Origin: Diorhabda sublineata
Lineage: Eukaryota > Arthropoda > Insecta > Coleoptera > Chrysomelidae
DNA: 64,000 nt
Assembly (NCBI RefSeq): GCF_026230105.1
Contig: NC_079486.1
Span: 4,526,001-4,590,000 of the forward strand
Reading direction: 5' to 3'
Shown here: positions 11,006-21,934 of the stretch, in pieces
Position numbering within the stretch: the stretch's first letter is position 1
Layout: each line of letters begins with the position of its first letter
Program-made: the position numbers and the translations under genes
The notes under the pieces: model-generated
Database searches by the model: none
The model's input: only the letters and a program-made list of their open reading frames with translations
What the model was told of the DNA's origin: nothing

Positions 11006-12274
11006 ATGAAGATCATTCAAAGGAACTGTGGTATTTCTGCACAATAAATATGTGATAGAAAAGATCCTCCTATTGTTCTGATCCATCTTACTTGTTTTAT
11101 TCATGTTTCTTCTTCTTCTTCTTCTTCTTCTTACGTTAGGACTAGGTCCTGTATTTTCATCAAGGGTTTGCCAGGAGTAGATGGGATGCTGAGGACCAGC
11201 TTTCATACCACCTTTTAGGTGGTCGTCCAGGAGGTCGAGTTGTATCTGTTTCTTTTCCTTTGCAATTTTTGCTAACCGTTCATTTGGCATTCTATCAACA
11301 TGATCTTTCCATTCTCTTCTGCGGCTCCTTGCCCATCTTACTACATCCTGAATATCGCATATGTCCCTTATTTCTTCATTTTTCTTCCGATCGAGTAACG
11401 TATATCCTGTTATTGATCTCAGAGTTCGCATTTCTGTTGTTCTTAGGAGCCGTTTAGTGGTTGTGTTCTCCGCTCTAGTTTCTATTGCATATGTCATGAC
11501 CGACCTTACGCAAATTTAATATATTCTAACTTTACATTTTGTGCTCATGTATTTATTTCGCCAAATCTCTAAGGTATCCTGATATTAATACTGCCTTCGT
11601 TGTTTGTGCTTTTACTTCTTTCTTTAGATTTCTATCGCTTGTTATGTTTGCCCCTAGATATTTGAAGGACATCACTTGTTCTACGTTCTGATCGGAGATC
11701 CCTAGTTTACATTTTCTCAGTTCTTTAGATATTGTGAGAGATTTTGTTTTTTTTTGTGGATATTTGCATGTTGTACGTGTTCGCTATTTGTTGGAGTTTA
11801 TATAGGAGCTTCTGTAGGTTATCTTCGTCTTCCGAGATGATTACTGCGTCATCAGCATAGCATATTATTTTTATCTCTTTGTCTCCCATTCGGTATCCTC
11901 TCCCGGCTTTCTTTACTTCGTTGATGATTTCGTCCATTATAATATTTAACAGGATTGGGCTTAGGGTATCCCCTTGTCTGATACCAGTTGCCACAAGTAT
12001 TTTATTGCCTAATTTGTTTGCCATTCTCACAAAGGTATAATTATCGGTGTTAAGTTTTTCGATACCTCGTATTATATTGGAGTGAACGTTCCTTTTTTTT
12101 TAGTAGAGTTATAACATCAGTTGAGCGTATCCTATCAAACGCTTGGGTGAGATCAATGAAGCACATAAAGGCTGCCTTATTAAAGTCTATGGCTTTTTCA
12201 GTTATTTGGCGGATTATAAATATAGCATCTATAGCATCTAAGATTTTTATGAATAGTTTCAAAACCGTACTCAT
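10991..12274 (-). pseudogene. LINE ORF2 fragment: RT and C-terminal domain
   Basis: From 12274 down: AIFIIRQITEKAIDF and FMCFIDLTQAFDRIRS (RT block with catalytic D), then a frameshift. GIRQGDTLSPILLNIIMDEI and IKIICYADDAVIIS follow at 11725-12030, with the YADD catalytic box. After further stops, 11497 down to 11110 gives ITGYTLLDRKKNEEIRDIC and VVRWARSRRREWKDHVDRM, the conserved C-terminal module of insect RTE/endonuclease-RT proteins. The endonuclease is absent. The frame then runs through the GAA tail into repeat A, so the last 40 residues of the longest frame are not LINE. Confidence 0.75.
10995..11107 (-). repeat. Repeat A, copy 1, proximal part
   Basis: Inverse match to about 38476-38575 (shared frame MNKTSKM, then ITYLLCRNTTVPLNDL). 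It directly abuts the (GAA)n tail of the LINE at 11108, so on the minus strand the LINE is followed by repeat A. Confidence 0.7.
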
Positions 12275-12285
12275 CAGGCTAATGC
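11108..12285 (-). mobile_element. RTE-like LINE, 5' truncated, with (GAA)n tail
   Basis: The minus strand reads reverse-transcriptase blocks followed by a C-terminal region and ends in a (GAA)n microsatellite at 11107-11132, the kind of 3' tail typical of RTE elements. The 5' end is truncated within the RT, as is usual for LINE insertions. Both sides are repeat A, but about 400 bases present between the matching points of the other copy (38075-38475) are missing here. Confidence 0.75.
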
Positions 12286-12600
12286 CTCACTATAATTCAA
12301 CACTATATCTGTCAATGAACCTGAATGAGTAATGAAGAAATTTCCTGAAAAGTCCTATATGCATATGACTTCGTTGAGTGTAAATTTAGCTTAGCGAATA
12401 CATTGTACTGCAACTTAATGGTTTATTGTACTCAATATCAAAAGTATTTTAGAGTTGTTGAATATTCAAGAAACATTTTTGTTTGAATTGGGTGAGATAT
12501 TGCCGTTTCTACTGACACATACCCTAAACATCAAAATGTAGGTTGTCGTATGGAAGGTATCTATTTGATATTAATTATATGTATAAAGAATTTTTTAGAC
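12286..12600 (-). repeat. Repeat A, copy 1, first part
   Basis: Inverse match to about 37720-38060. Shared words include ATTCAACAACTCTAAAATAC and its surroundings and AACATCAAAATGT. A shorter, more diverged match to part of it lies at 27290-27400. Beyond 12600 the similarity is lost. Confidence 0.6.
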
Positions 12601-13259
12601 CGTACTTCTAAATATTTTCGCACATTTGTTCTTAGCTTTTCAACTCTGTGTCACTCTTTACTGTTATGAGATATATAGAATAATTTAATAAGTATAATTT
12701 TGAATATGCCTCTTTCTGTTTCTCCTTTTAATTTTGTTAGTACATGTCATCAAAATTCATTATTTTCATTACTAAAGTGGAGTTTATTAATTCACTCCAT
12801 CATAATCCTATTTTTTTTTCGTGTTTAAAACGCATCGGATTGATTCCTTAACATATATAGCTGTCATAAAAACCCCTGATCTCATTTTTTACATTGCTGA
12901 CTTGCTGTACTATTATGATAAAAACTTTTTGTAAATTACTGACATCCAACCCAATTTTACTTTAATAATTTTTGAATTGTTGAACAAGATATTTTCTAAA
13001 ACGACTCATTTCTTCAATAATTCACTTTATTTTCTTCAATTTTCCTGATTCTCTTTTTATTTTAACTTGTAATTGGACCATTTCGACGAAATTCCAAGTT
13101 GCATGATTTACTAAATTTATCAATGCAAAGGTGAAAACAAAGTAACGGCTTTTTGTGATGGTTACATTACACTCACTATTACACTGTATATCGCCTGTTT
13201 CGATGTTCTCTAGTTTCTATGTGTTTTGTACAAAACAAAAGATATTACCGCTTATAATT
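12601..13259. other. No gene seen
   Basis: AT-rich, without a recognisable frame. A short stretch at 13190-13250 (TTTTGTACAAAACA and neighbours) recurs near 16500, 22110 and 29270, so the edge of repeat B begins here. Confidence 0.4.
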
Positions 13260-13945
13260 TGATTTCAGATGGTGAGTTGATTGAATTAATAACTCACTAA
13301 AGGTATTGAAAAAAATATGAAATTTGATCCATTTGGTCGAAAGATACAACAGGAAGAGGTGATTCATAAGATATCAACTGTTTTTGGTATTTGTAATAAC
13401 TGCAAATCATCAATGGATTATTTCTTGAAGGAAATACTAGCTATCATTACTTAGACTGGATTAGAACAATTTTCAAATTCAGTGGTAAATTCAATAATTA
13501 CTCATTTTGTACTGGATATTGTGAACAATTTAAAATTTTTGTATCTCTTAGATAAACCCCAAAAAATTGATATTGTGTGTTACATAACCCTAAAGTGATG
13601 AAAATTGATGTAACATTCCAGGTGGATATTCGCAATTGTTGTCGCTTCCAAAATCGTTTTTTACTTAACTTTGCCGGGTCGTTATAAGTTTTATCAGTCC
13701 TATCCGAGGCTACTTTCTTCGTTCTCTGAGCAAATGGCTGTTTTACATGAGCTAGCTTTTCCTTACAGCCCTGTTTTATTAGGGCTTGGGACCGGCAGCA
13801 TGGTCGTTGAGCTACTAAATCCCCCTAACGGCCATACTGGCAGAGTTGAAAACACAAGACACAGTCTTAAAATAAGAAGAAGAAGAAGAAGAAAGTAATG
13901 AAAATGTTATTTTCGAGTAGATAATCTCAAATATTTGAGAATCCC
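13260..13945 (+). repeat. Repeat B, copy 1 (interrupted)
   Basis: One of at least five dispersed copies of the same sequence; others are at 16190-16560, 21935-22190, 27440-27710 and 29040-29345. A diagnostic stretch is GTTTTTGGTATTTGTAATAA. The plus frame near 13320 reads VIHKISTVFGICNNCKSSMD. Copies often neighbour P-type fragments, so B may be an internal part of the same element, but that is unproven. A LINE 3' end (13671-13895) splits this copy: the text after it (CGAGTAGATAATCTCAAAT) continues the match with copy 2. Confidence 0.65.
13671..13895 (+). mobile_element. LINE 3' end with (AAG)n tail
   Basis: A short, relatively GC-rich segment with an open frame (75 codons, not recognised) ends in (AAG)n at 13870-13892. 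The position of the tail and the sharp edges inside repeat B indicate a severely 5'-truncated LINE insertion, probably RTE-like because of the same GAA-type tail as the copy at 11.1 kb. Confidence 0.55.
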
Positions 13946-13959
13946 AAAGTGGAGGGATA

Positions 13960-14708
13960 CGACGATGTATTGATAAGTTGATAGCCTAGACCAGTTCCAA
14001 GCATAAATAAAATATTGCGTTACCATAGCAACAAACAATAACTTATTGAAAGTGTCAGTGTTAAGTTTTACGTCAAAAACTTAAACCAGATTTACGCAAT
14101 AAATTGAAAGAAAAAATATGTCCACCGAAATTGTGAAAATGGAAAAATTGAAGTATCGAGCCATCATCAAGTACCTTTATTTAGAAGCGTTGAGAGGTGA
14201 GCAGATTAACGAGGTATATTTTCCACTGAAGATGAAGACCGATCGGGAAGGCGAGCCCTGTGTCAGTCCTCGAAAATATCGAAACAGTTTATGAGATGAT
14301 TTTATCAGATCGTCGAATTGGGCTAAAACCCATTGTTACTATGGGTGAGACGGGTACATTTCTATGATCCAGAAACAAAGCAACAATGGATGGAATGGCG
14401 ACACTATGGTTTTCCCAGACCAAAGAAGTTTCTTGTCCAAAAATGTGCTGGAAAAGTTCTTCCTCCAGTTTTTTGGGATTGCCATGGAGTAATCATGATT
14501 GATTTTTTAAATAAGGGTAGAACAATAACTGGAGATTACTATTCGACATTACTCACCACTCAACTGAAAAAAAGTTAAATAGGTCGTAAATTTTCTCCCA
14601 ACGAGGAGGTAATAAAAGCTGTGGAGGTCTGATTGCGTAATAAAATATTTTGACATTGAAATTTTGTTTGGTTCTATAGTAGGATAAGAATTTTTCAATA
14701 TATCCTCG
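13960..14708 (+). mobile_element. Mariner element, internally deleted
   Basis: Imperfect terminal inverted repeats: the left end reads CGACGATGTATTGATAAGTT and the right end, inverted, CGAGGATATATTGAAAAATT. Each is bordered by TA (13958-13959 and 14709-14710), the mariner target duplication. At about 750 bp it is well short of the usual 1.3 kb. Related fragments occur at 21412-21925 (inverted) and 37115-37335. Confidence 0.75.
14119..14577 (+). pseudogene. Mariner transposase relic
   Basis: The start (MSTEIVKMEKLKYRAIIKYL) is a mariner N-terminal helix region and is followed by a deletion and stops. The frame at 14333-14577 carries the middle of the catalytic domain: FYDPETKQQWMEWRHYGFP, then KCAGKVLPPVFWDCHGVIMI, where FWDCHGV holds the second catalytic Asp. 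It ends at TITGDYYSTLLTTQLKKS with no third acidic residue. The paired-like DNA-binding region and the C-terminal half are lost, so it cannot be active. Confidence 0.8.
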
Positions 14709-14719
14709 TATCACCACAG

Positions 14720-15105
14720 AATTGCATAACGCAATAAATAACTAAAGGAATTTCTTGGTTGTCTAGGGTTCTTTTCTGCTTAAACCGGTTAGAAAGAAAA
14801 CACTTTTATTGCAGAATTTGTGCCTGGATGTAGGATGGAGTAGAGCAATAATTTCAATCCTACATTCGGCCATCCTGATCAAAATCCGCCTCGGATTCGT
14901 CTCTTTCATAGCTGACCCAACTTCGATTTCAACAACGTCATATATATATCATTTTCTTTAACCTTAACAATTTCGTGAGGACCTAACAATTTTCTAAATT
15001 TAATCGACCGTTTTACTTTAACAGAATCATTTATTTACATTCTAAAAAGGTTATCACAAACCTTTTGATGAAGTAGAAATCTTAATTCTTTTTCTGTTCA
15101 AGGTA
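14720..15105 (-). mobile_element. Ty3/gypsy 3' end: integrase tail and LTR (copy 1)
   Basis: Inverse match to 21130-21410. On the minus strand a relic of the integrase C-terminus (LGPHEIVKVKEND-like) is followed by the conserved text around GAATCCGAGGCGGATTC, then a short LTR-like segment beginning TGTAGGAT, containing AATAAAA and ending near CTAGACA. Mariner copy 1 directly adjoins it, as mariner copy 2 adjoins the other gypsy end, so the whole block was duplicated as a unit. Confidence 0.65.
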
Positions 15106-15489
15106 AAATGCCTTTAAATTGAAAGTTATGCTGCAGTTTTGTCATTTTTCAGTTTTTAGGAAAAAATAGATTAGATAGTTACGTATTTTTATCATATTCC
15201 TATGTCACAATCGTTGTGAAGAAGTGATTCATGAGTAAAAATGCTAATAAAATTTGAAAACTTTATTTTTTTGACCAGTTTATATAATATCAACAAAATA
15301 CTTTATCAAAATAAAAAACAAACAATATTATCACCTTTGCATAAAACAAGTACCAACTCAATACTCAACGAAAAGTATATCAATCAGTTGTTCTACAGTT
15401 TACAGACCAAGTACCTAATCAAAATAATCTTTCTGGCTTTCTGAATGACAAATTTATCAATAATTTCCCTAAAACCTATTTTTTCACAG
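15106..15489. other. No gene seen
   Basis: AT-rich. A 67-codon frame at 15241-15444 has a biased Ile/Asn/Leu composition expected from AT-rich noise. No repeat partner noticed. Confidence 0.4.
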
Positions 15490-15850
15490 ATTTAGAATTT
15501 AATTTGAAGAGAGATTTTCTTTGAAGAGCCACTCTATTTCTCAGAATACTCATATTTTTTCATGGCTTTCATCAGTGTATCGAAATCAGAACTGCTGAGA
15601 TTTCCCGCAAAGTTTCTAATTTTGTTTCTAAACATTTGGATGAAGCAGATCTTTCAGACTGTTGTAAACTACAAAATCTGCAATAAGTATGCATTAACAA
15701 CATTTTTCCAACAGACAATAAATACCTTTCAGATGTTGAGTCTAAACACTGCTAAGAAGTACCCGGTTTAATATCGCCAAATTTAACATAACTTTTTGCC
15801 CGAAAACAATATTCTCTGTATATAACCTAATCCTTTTATCAATTACACAT
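15490..15850 (-). repeat. P-type element fragment with Polinton-free target site
   Basis: Read on the minus strand, this matches the left Polinton flank (39690-39877) and then continues straight into the right flank (57774-58060). The join falls at 15686-15695. It is therefore a paralogous copy of the target sequence without the Polinton. The element is the P/THAP9-like family described at 57780-61770. Confidence 0.7.
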
Positions 15851-15954
15851 TCTTTTTCAAGGATTTTCTTCCATTGAAAATTGTCTGCTTTGAAATGATA
15901 TCCACAAATATAAACTTCTTCTGGTAAATCTTTTCCAATAAAAAATAAAAACAG

Positions 15955-16140
15955 GAAACAAACATGAATACTGATGAATTACCCGAGGCAAGGGATCTAT
16001 TGAGTACAGTGAGGACAGATTTTTAAATTTAAATTCATCAAAAACATTTTTTAACCATCCCATCACCTAAGAAAAGCTTTTTATATTTTCCAATCCTATC
16101 GTATGGTTTAATTAATTAGTAATGTGGTTCGACTTCGAGA
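15955..16140 (+). pseudogene. P-element/THAP9-like transposase fragment
   Basis: The plus strand reads MNTDELPEARDLLST, then after a deletion and frameshift a segment matching FFNHPITQE of the copies at 28.75 and 61.53 kb. In P/THAP9-type transposases this DE-LP-A region follows the conserved VDIG strand of the RNase-H-like catalytic fold. The orientation is opposite to the fragment just upstream, so the two are joined by an inversion or by independent insertion. Confidence 0.6.
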
Positions 16141-16189
16141 TAATGAAGGAGTTAGAGCGGATACAAAAATTAAAACAATACATATTTTC

Positions 16190-16560
16190 TACGAAAAGGT
16201 TTTTAATGATCTCAAATATTTGAGTTTATCTACTCGAAAGTAGTTTTTTCATAACTGCGGGATTTTATATAAAAACATATAATTTGTTGGGATTTATTTA
16301 AGAGATACCAAAATTCAAAGTTGTCCACAGTATCCAGTACAAGATGAGTAATTATTGAACTTACCACTAAATTTGGAAGTTGTTCTAATTCAATCTGAGT
16401 AATGATGGTCTTTCTTTCAATAAATAGTCCAAATGGATCAAATTACATATTTTGTTCAATGCCTTTAGTGACGATCTTAAATCAAATTATACTCGGTAAT
16501 ATTTGTTTGTTTTTTACAAAACAATAGAGACTAACGGAGAACATGGAAACAGGCGTCTGA
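16190..16560 (-). repeat. Repeat B, copy 2
   Basis: Inverse match to 13260-13945, including the CTCAAATATTTGAG palindrome and ACTTACCACTAAATTTGGAA. It ends near the TTTTTTACAAAACAATAGAG word. A downstream segment (16640-16700, CATTCAACAAATTTTCGGCA) recurs at 29430. Confidence 0.65.
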
Positions 16561-16826
16561 CAGTGTAATAGTGAGTGAGGTAATAGTAGTACATGTCCTG
16601 GATTTCTCAATGTGAATATTCTTCTTATCTTCATAGTACCTTTTAAGGACTTTTCCTTTGTAATATGTTCATTCAACAAATTTTCGGCAGCTGTCTGTAT
16701 GTCCTCAGTGTCAATTCATTGTACAATCAACCAATCAACATGTATATCATAAATTTTTACATATATTTATTGAATTTAAATATTTACCCCTATTATTCGA
16801 TTCACTTTCCCCATTTTGTTTTCTTA

Positions 16827-16990
16827 TACTACGAAGAAGAAGAAGAGGAGAAGCAAGAAGTAGAGGAGGGTGATGAAGAGGAGGAGTACGAAGCATAAGG
16901 AGAATAGCAGAAAGATACTTTTGAGTGGCGGTGTCGTGATTTTTAAAAAAATTTTCTGCCGGAATTCAAATTTCCGTTCTAATTTTTGAT
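16827..16990 (+). pseudogene. 3' end of a ZCWPW-like gene (second copy)
   Basis: An acidic tail (YYEEEEEEKQEVEEGDEEEE, then YEA and a stop at 16896-16898) is followed by untranslated text AAGGAGAATAGCAGAAAGAT. The same acidic end and untranslated text recur at 31300-31470, downstream of the CW-PWWP relic. A pyrimidine-rich tract just upstream (near 16815) would fit a splice acceptor, so this may be a last exon. The rest of the gene is not found nearby. Confidence 0.5.
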
Positions 16991-18209
16991 AAAAATTTGT
17001 TAATTTTCTCAATTAAGTTTGTTGAAAAATCCTATTTTTTCATTAGTTTTATGCAAATCATTATTTATTCATTCATTTTCATGCCTTTTCCTTAACTTTC
17101 AAAGAAAAATTCAATTATATTGTCTTAAAGCGTCATAAATATGAGTAATTCCATGATTAACACGTTGACCGCAGAGCCAAACATGTTTATGCCCCTTTCC
17201 GTCAATTTGATGAGCAATTCCATTTGGCACAAAAATTTCATAAATATGACTAAACTCATTATTGAACTGTCAACACGTTGACTGTCAAGCCGATAATTTT
17301 TCTTATGTCCAAGTCAATCAATTTTATTTATTTTTCAATAAATTCCAATAAAACAACTTGAAAATAGCAAATTTTTCGCGTAATTTCGATGCACAAATCA
17401 AAGAATATCAACATTTTTTCCGCCACAATAGGGTAGAATATTGTTTCATATCGTAAAAAGAATAGATAAAACAACAGTGAGTGAAGAAATACTTAAACTA
17501 AAAAAATTTGATTGTTGTAGTATATTTGTATTTTCTAAAATTAATATTCATCATAATAAAAGGTTGATAGTAAATTGACGAAATTTCGACTGAGAAAATG
17601 TGAAAACCAACCAGGAAAAATCGGAAGGAGACTAGTACTTGATTTTCAATTTTTACTGGACACAATATTTCAAGAAAAGTTGTAGATGTAACGGATAAAA
17701 GTATGGACAAATGTTGACTCGTTTTTGTTGAGAAGCTATGTGCACATCCATGTACTCTGCTTGGAGTTGAAGGTAAAGTTATTCCAAGTTTCTCAGACAG
17801 AACTGACACTGAATGAAAACTCTTCCGACAGAATAGAGTGCAGGAAAGCACATTCATTACTTCCTCTACCTTCCGTTGAACTATCAAGAGCTTCTAGAAG
17901 AGCGAGGAGTGTGTTTTACACAGTGTCTTTCAACTATATTTACCTGGCTCACTTCAATCGGAGATATGGACAGTTGCTGTATACTGCAAGAGGTTAAATC
18001 TTGGAAATTCTGGTTTGGACTTTCTTAATTATTCCACATTCTAATCCCGGAGCTTTTGACGAACATTATCTAATCAAAGTGTATTTCGAACTAGAGTTTC
18101 CATAAATTGTTTTATCCCAATTTCACAAAATATGGTTGCAATTGTGAAGAATCAGCGATCAATGTCCAATTGGGAGGAGTATTAATTGAACTACTCATAT
18201 TATTGGTTG
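16991..18209. other. Unassigned sequence
   Basis: AT-rich. A minus-strand frame at 17498-17887 (129 codons, Ser/Thr/Phe-rich) and a plus-strand one at 17725-17997 overlap each other. I recognise neither. CAACACGTTGAC-like words repeat near 17160 and 17272. Confidence 0.35.
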
Positions 18210-18490
18210 TTATACTAAAAGATGGAGTATTGTCAATATTCTCAGTAGTTCTAGAATTACTAATTTCATTTATTATTTATTCTGCTACTTTTTTATTTTT
18301 TTCTGTATCCTTATATTCTGCTTGATCTGCATCAGATCCCCAGATGCAATATTTTCCTACAGACAAATTTAGAAATTACTATATTTAAAATTGGTATTTT
18401 CATCTTACCCCTTCAATCGCAAAGTTATCCTGAAATCCACCTGACGAAGGACTGGCTTTTCCACTACATTCACTTTGTCATTGCTACTCT
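18210..18490 (-). repeat. Dispersed repeat, probably 5' part of the P-type element
   Basis: The minus strand matches 28370-28515 (GTGGAAAAG-CAGTCCTTC and the ATACCAATTTTAAATATAGT intron-like stretch) and, more loosely, 62770-63000 on the minus strand. At 28.1-29.0 kb the same sequence lies just upstream of P-type coding text in the same orientation, which is why I assign it to that element. Confidence 0.5.
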
Positions 18491-19244
18491 TCTAATAGAC
18501 TTTTCGTGGATAAATTGATCATTAGAACTGTACGCAGTAGCAGAACATTGTAAAATAAAGTGTTACGAGAAACCTGCTAATTTAAAGAAGACTACACTGT
18601 TCATATTCCGAGCTGACCTACTCGAGGTTACTGGAACCGGAAATAAGTGAAATTGCCAGTTTAAACCTGGAGGAAGCCTGATGTGAGAAGTATTTTTCGA
18701 ATTCCACGAATTAGTGATCAGTGGCGGAAGACTGCAAATTTTCTTTAGATACATTCTAACAATACTGGTTTAAAAAAAAGAGCAGAATACATTTGTACAA
18801 ACTATAATTATCGAAATTCAATTAGTTTACCTGAATTACAAAATATTTTCTGTAGCTAAGGTGAATAATAAGTTTATATTGTATTGATTATAACCGACAT
18901 TTTTTAGGATAATTTGGTTTTTTCTTTGCTGTAAAAACGAGATATTTTTTTATATAGCATATTTGTCTTCTGAGTAGAAAGGTACAGGATTAAGTTTTAA
19001 TAAACGAAAGACAAAGAGTCGTTTTCTTCTATTTTTTTTAAATTCTATATATTTTGCGTAGAATAAATCTTTTAATTTAATCATGATAACGTTAAGTTCT
19101 GTAGGTAGAATTGGTCACAACATTACGCAAAACTCAAAGTTATAAAAGTTTTACATTTGTTTTTCTAATGACTCCGAACCGAGGATAACTCGTTAGGCTC
19201 TACGTGCTTTTCCGTGGTTCAATAGGGAGGAAGTGAAGAAATTA
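18491..19244. other. No gene seen
   Basis: AT-rich, no recognisable frame or repeat partner, up to the start of gypsy pol coding. Confidence 0.35.
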
Positions 19245-21200
19245 ATAGAAAACTAAAAACCACTCAAAGCGAAGACAACGAATATTGAGGTGAAAATTGT
19301 ACTGAAAAGCGAAGAACCGATTTATCAGCGACCAAGAAGACTATCGGCACCCGAAAAAGAAGAAGTAGATATGGAGGAATGGTTAAAAGATGGAATAATC
19401 AAACCGAGTGTTCGAATTTCGCTAGCCCTATTGTACTAGTGAGAAAAAAGGATGACCGAACCAGAATTTGTTTCGATTATCGCAATTTAAACAAAAATAT
19501 AATACGCGATAAATTTCCACTTCCCCTTATTGAAGACAGCTTACAGGGAGCAAGGATATTCAGCACCCTTGATTTGAAAAATGGATTTTTTCATGTACCC
19601 GTGAAGCAAGCAACACAAATATACTTGTAACGCCGAAATGTTCATTTGGAATGTGTAGTAGTCCAGCAGTTTTCCAACGATTTATCGCTTATGTCTTGAG
19701 GGAGTTGACTTCTAGAATGTACGTTCTATACTACATGGACGATGTTATCATCTTGAGTGCGAACGAAGAAGAGGGGATAGAAAGACTAAAACTTGTATTA
19801 AAGACAGCTGTAGAATATGGACTAGAAATGAAAAAGAAAAAGTGCTAAGTGTTGAAAACCAAGATAAAATTTTTGGGATACATAGTAAGTAACGGAACAA
19901 TCCAACCAGAGGAAACCAAAATTCTGGCGATCAAGAAATTTCCAGAGCCGAAGAACCAGAAACAAGTCCAATCATAACTACACACCTATGCAAGTATACA
20001 TGGTTATTGAGTATTCTTTTAGCGGCGATCTAGTGACGATTCGAAGCTTCACCCGATATACTACATGAGTAGAATGACGACCCCTGCAGAGATGAACTAG
20101 GAACGAAATTTAAAATAGTTACAGACTGTAACGCATTCATAAAAACCATGGAGAAAAGGGACCTTACAACACGATAGGCACTAATGCTAGAAGAATTTCA
20201 TTATGAAATTGAGTATAGTCGAGGTACACAGATGGCGATAAAAAGGATTTTGACTACAGAAAAGTATGAAGATTTTTATTTAGAGCATGATATATTGTAT
20301 AAATACGATAATGGATTAAAATTACTTGTCATTCCAAAGAACATGCAGACTTAAAAAATAATAATAACAGTACTCGAAATATGAAATTTTTGAAAGAAAA
20401 AAACAGAAGAAGTAGTAAACAAGGATACCAAGACTAAAAGACAAAATAGAAACGATTAAAAATAACTGTATACCTTGTATATTATGGAATAAAAAGGAAG
20501 GAAAGAAAGAATGAATGCTCCATCCTATACAAAAGCTAGAAGGTCCGCTAAAGACGTATCACGTCGACCAATTAGGACCAATGAAGTAAACAAAAAAAAT
20601 TATCAGCACATTTTTGTGGTAGTTGATGACTTTTCTAAATTTGTGTGGCTTTACCTAACAAAATCAACCACGACGATAGAAGTGACATATTGTCTTGAAA
20701 AATAACGTAAAATATATCACCTCGTCCTGTAGAAAAGAAAGAAGGAATGCTTCATACTAAAATCAACAAAAAAAACCAGGACGATAGAAGTGATATGTTG
20801 TCTTAGCTTAAAATATTTGGTAGCCCGTCAAGGATAATATCTGACAGAGGATCCGCGTTCCGTTCTGAAGAATTCGAATCGTATTGCCGAGAAGAAAATA
20901 TTAAACATGTGTTAACAACTTGTGGAGTTCCTCGAGGTAATGGACAAGTGGAAAGGGTAAAGCGGACCGTTATACCAGTCTTAATAAAACTCCGTTTGGA
21001 AGAGCCAGGAAAGTGGTACAAATACGTTGACAAAGTACAGACTGCCTCGATTTCGACCTATCAGCTAAGCATAAGTACCACACCTTTTGAAGTATATACA
21101 TCTGATCCATAATTGAAGAGAAAATTTTTAGATCCTCACGAAATTATTAAGGTTAAAGAAATCGAACGACAACATGCGCTGAATATAAAATGCATGGGTC
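19245..21200 (+). pseudogene. Gypsy pol relic: RT, RNase H, integrase
   Basis: The RT N-terminus (LKSEEPIYQRPRRLSAPEKE) near 19300 shifts frame into SPIVLVRKKDDRTRICFDYR and FSTLDLKNGFFHVPV. After a stop at 19628 comes YVLYYMDDVIIL, which has the YMDD catalytic box. RNase H is cut down: YYMSRMTTPAE near 20060 follows directly on the connection region, and the catalytic start is lost. Integrase pieces follow: IFVVVDDFSKFVWLYLTKST (20511-20705), then, partly in another frame, RGNGQVERVKRTVIPVLIKL with the third acidic residue. At least seven stops or shifts are visible. Confidence 0.8.
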
Positions 21201-21360
21201 AGCTATGAAAGAGACGAATCCGAGGCGGATTCTGAGCAGGATGGCCGAATGTAGGATCCAGCTTATTGCTCTACTCCATCCTACGGCGAGACACAAATTC
21301 AGTAATAAAAGTGTTTTCTTTCTAACCGGCGTTTTAAGCAGAAAAGGACCCTAGACATCC
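19245..21360 (+). mobile_element. Ty3/gypsy retrotransposon, internally deleted, one LTR
   Basis: Pol fragments in the right order (RT, connection/RNase H, integrase) lead to a 3' LTR-like segment (about 21251-21360) starting TGTAGGAT with an AATAAAA signal. No gag, primer site or 5' LTR is seen. The 3' end is duplicated in inverse orientation at 14720-15105, and an RNase H piece recurs at 35900-36600. Confidence 0.75.
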
Positions 21361-21411
21361 CAGAAATTCCTTTAGTTATTTATTGCGTTATGCAGTTCTG
21401 TGGTGATACGA

Positions 21412-21925
21412 GGATATATTGAAAAATTCTTAGCCTACTATAGAACCAAACAAAATTTCAATGTCAAAATATTTTAATCCCTCACAGTTTTTATTACCTC
21501 CTCGTTGGGAAAAAATTTACGACCTATTAAACGTTTTTTCAGTTGAGTGGTCAGTAATGTCGAATATTAATCTCCAGTTATTGTTCTACCCTTTTTAAAA
21601 AAATCAATCATGATTACTCCATGGCAATCACAAAAAACTGGAGCAAGAACTTTTACAGCACATTTTTTGACACGAAACTTCTTAGATCTGGGAAAACCAG
21701 AGTGTCACCATTCCATCTATTGTTGATTTGTTTCTGGATCGTAGAAATATACCCGTCTCATGCATAGTAACAATGGGTTTTTGCCCAATTCGACGGTCTG
21801 ATAAAATCATGTCATAAACTGTATCGATATTTTCGAGGACTGACACAGGGCTGGACTTCTCGATCGGTCATCAACTTCATGGAAAATTTACCTCATAAAC
21901 CTGCTCACCTCTTAACGCCTAAAAA
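21412..21925 (-). mobile_element. Mariner fragment, copy 2 (inverted)
   Basis: Read on the minus strand it reproduces mariner copy 1, including the stretch around TTCTTCCTCCAG-like coding, FWDCHGV-equivalent text and the right terminus CGAGGATATATTGAAAAATT bordered by TA. It is broken near 21925, so the left terminus is missing. The flanking gypsy LTR is also shared with copy 1. Confidence 0.7.
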
Positions 21926-21934
21926 ATAATCTAT

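Noticed and set aside
11100..11135. Arg-rich run in a minus-strand frame, looking like a nuclear localisation signal
   Set aside because: It is the translated (GAA)n tail of a LINE, and the residues after it belong to repeat A.
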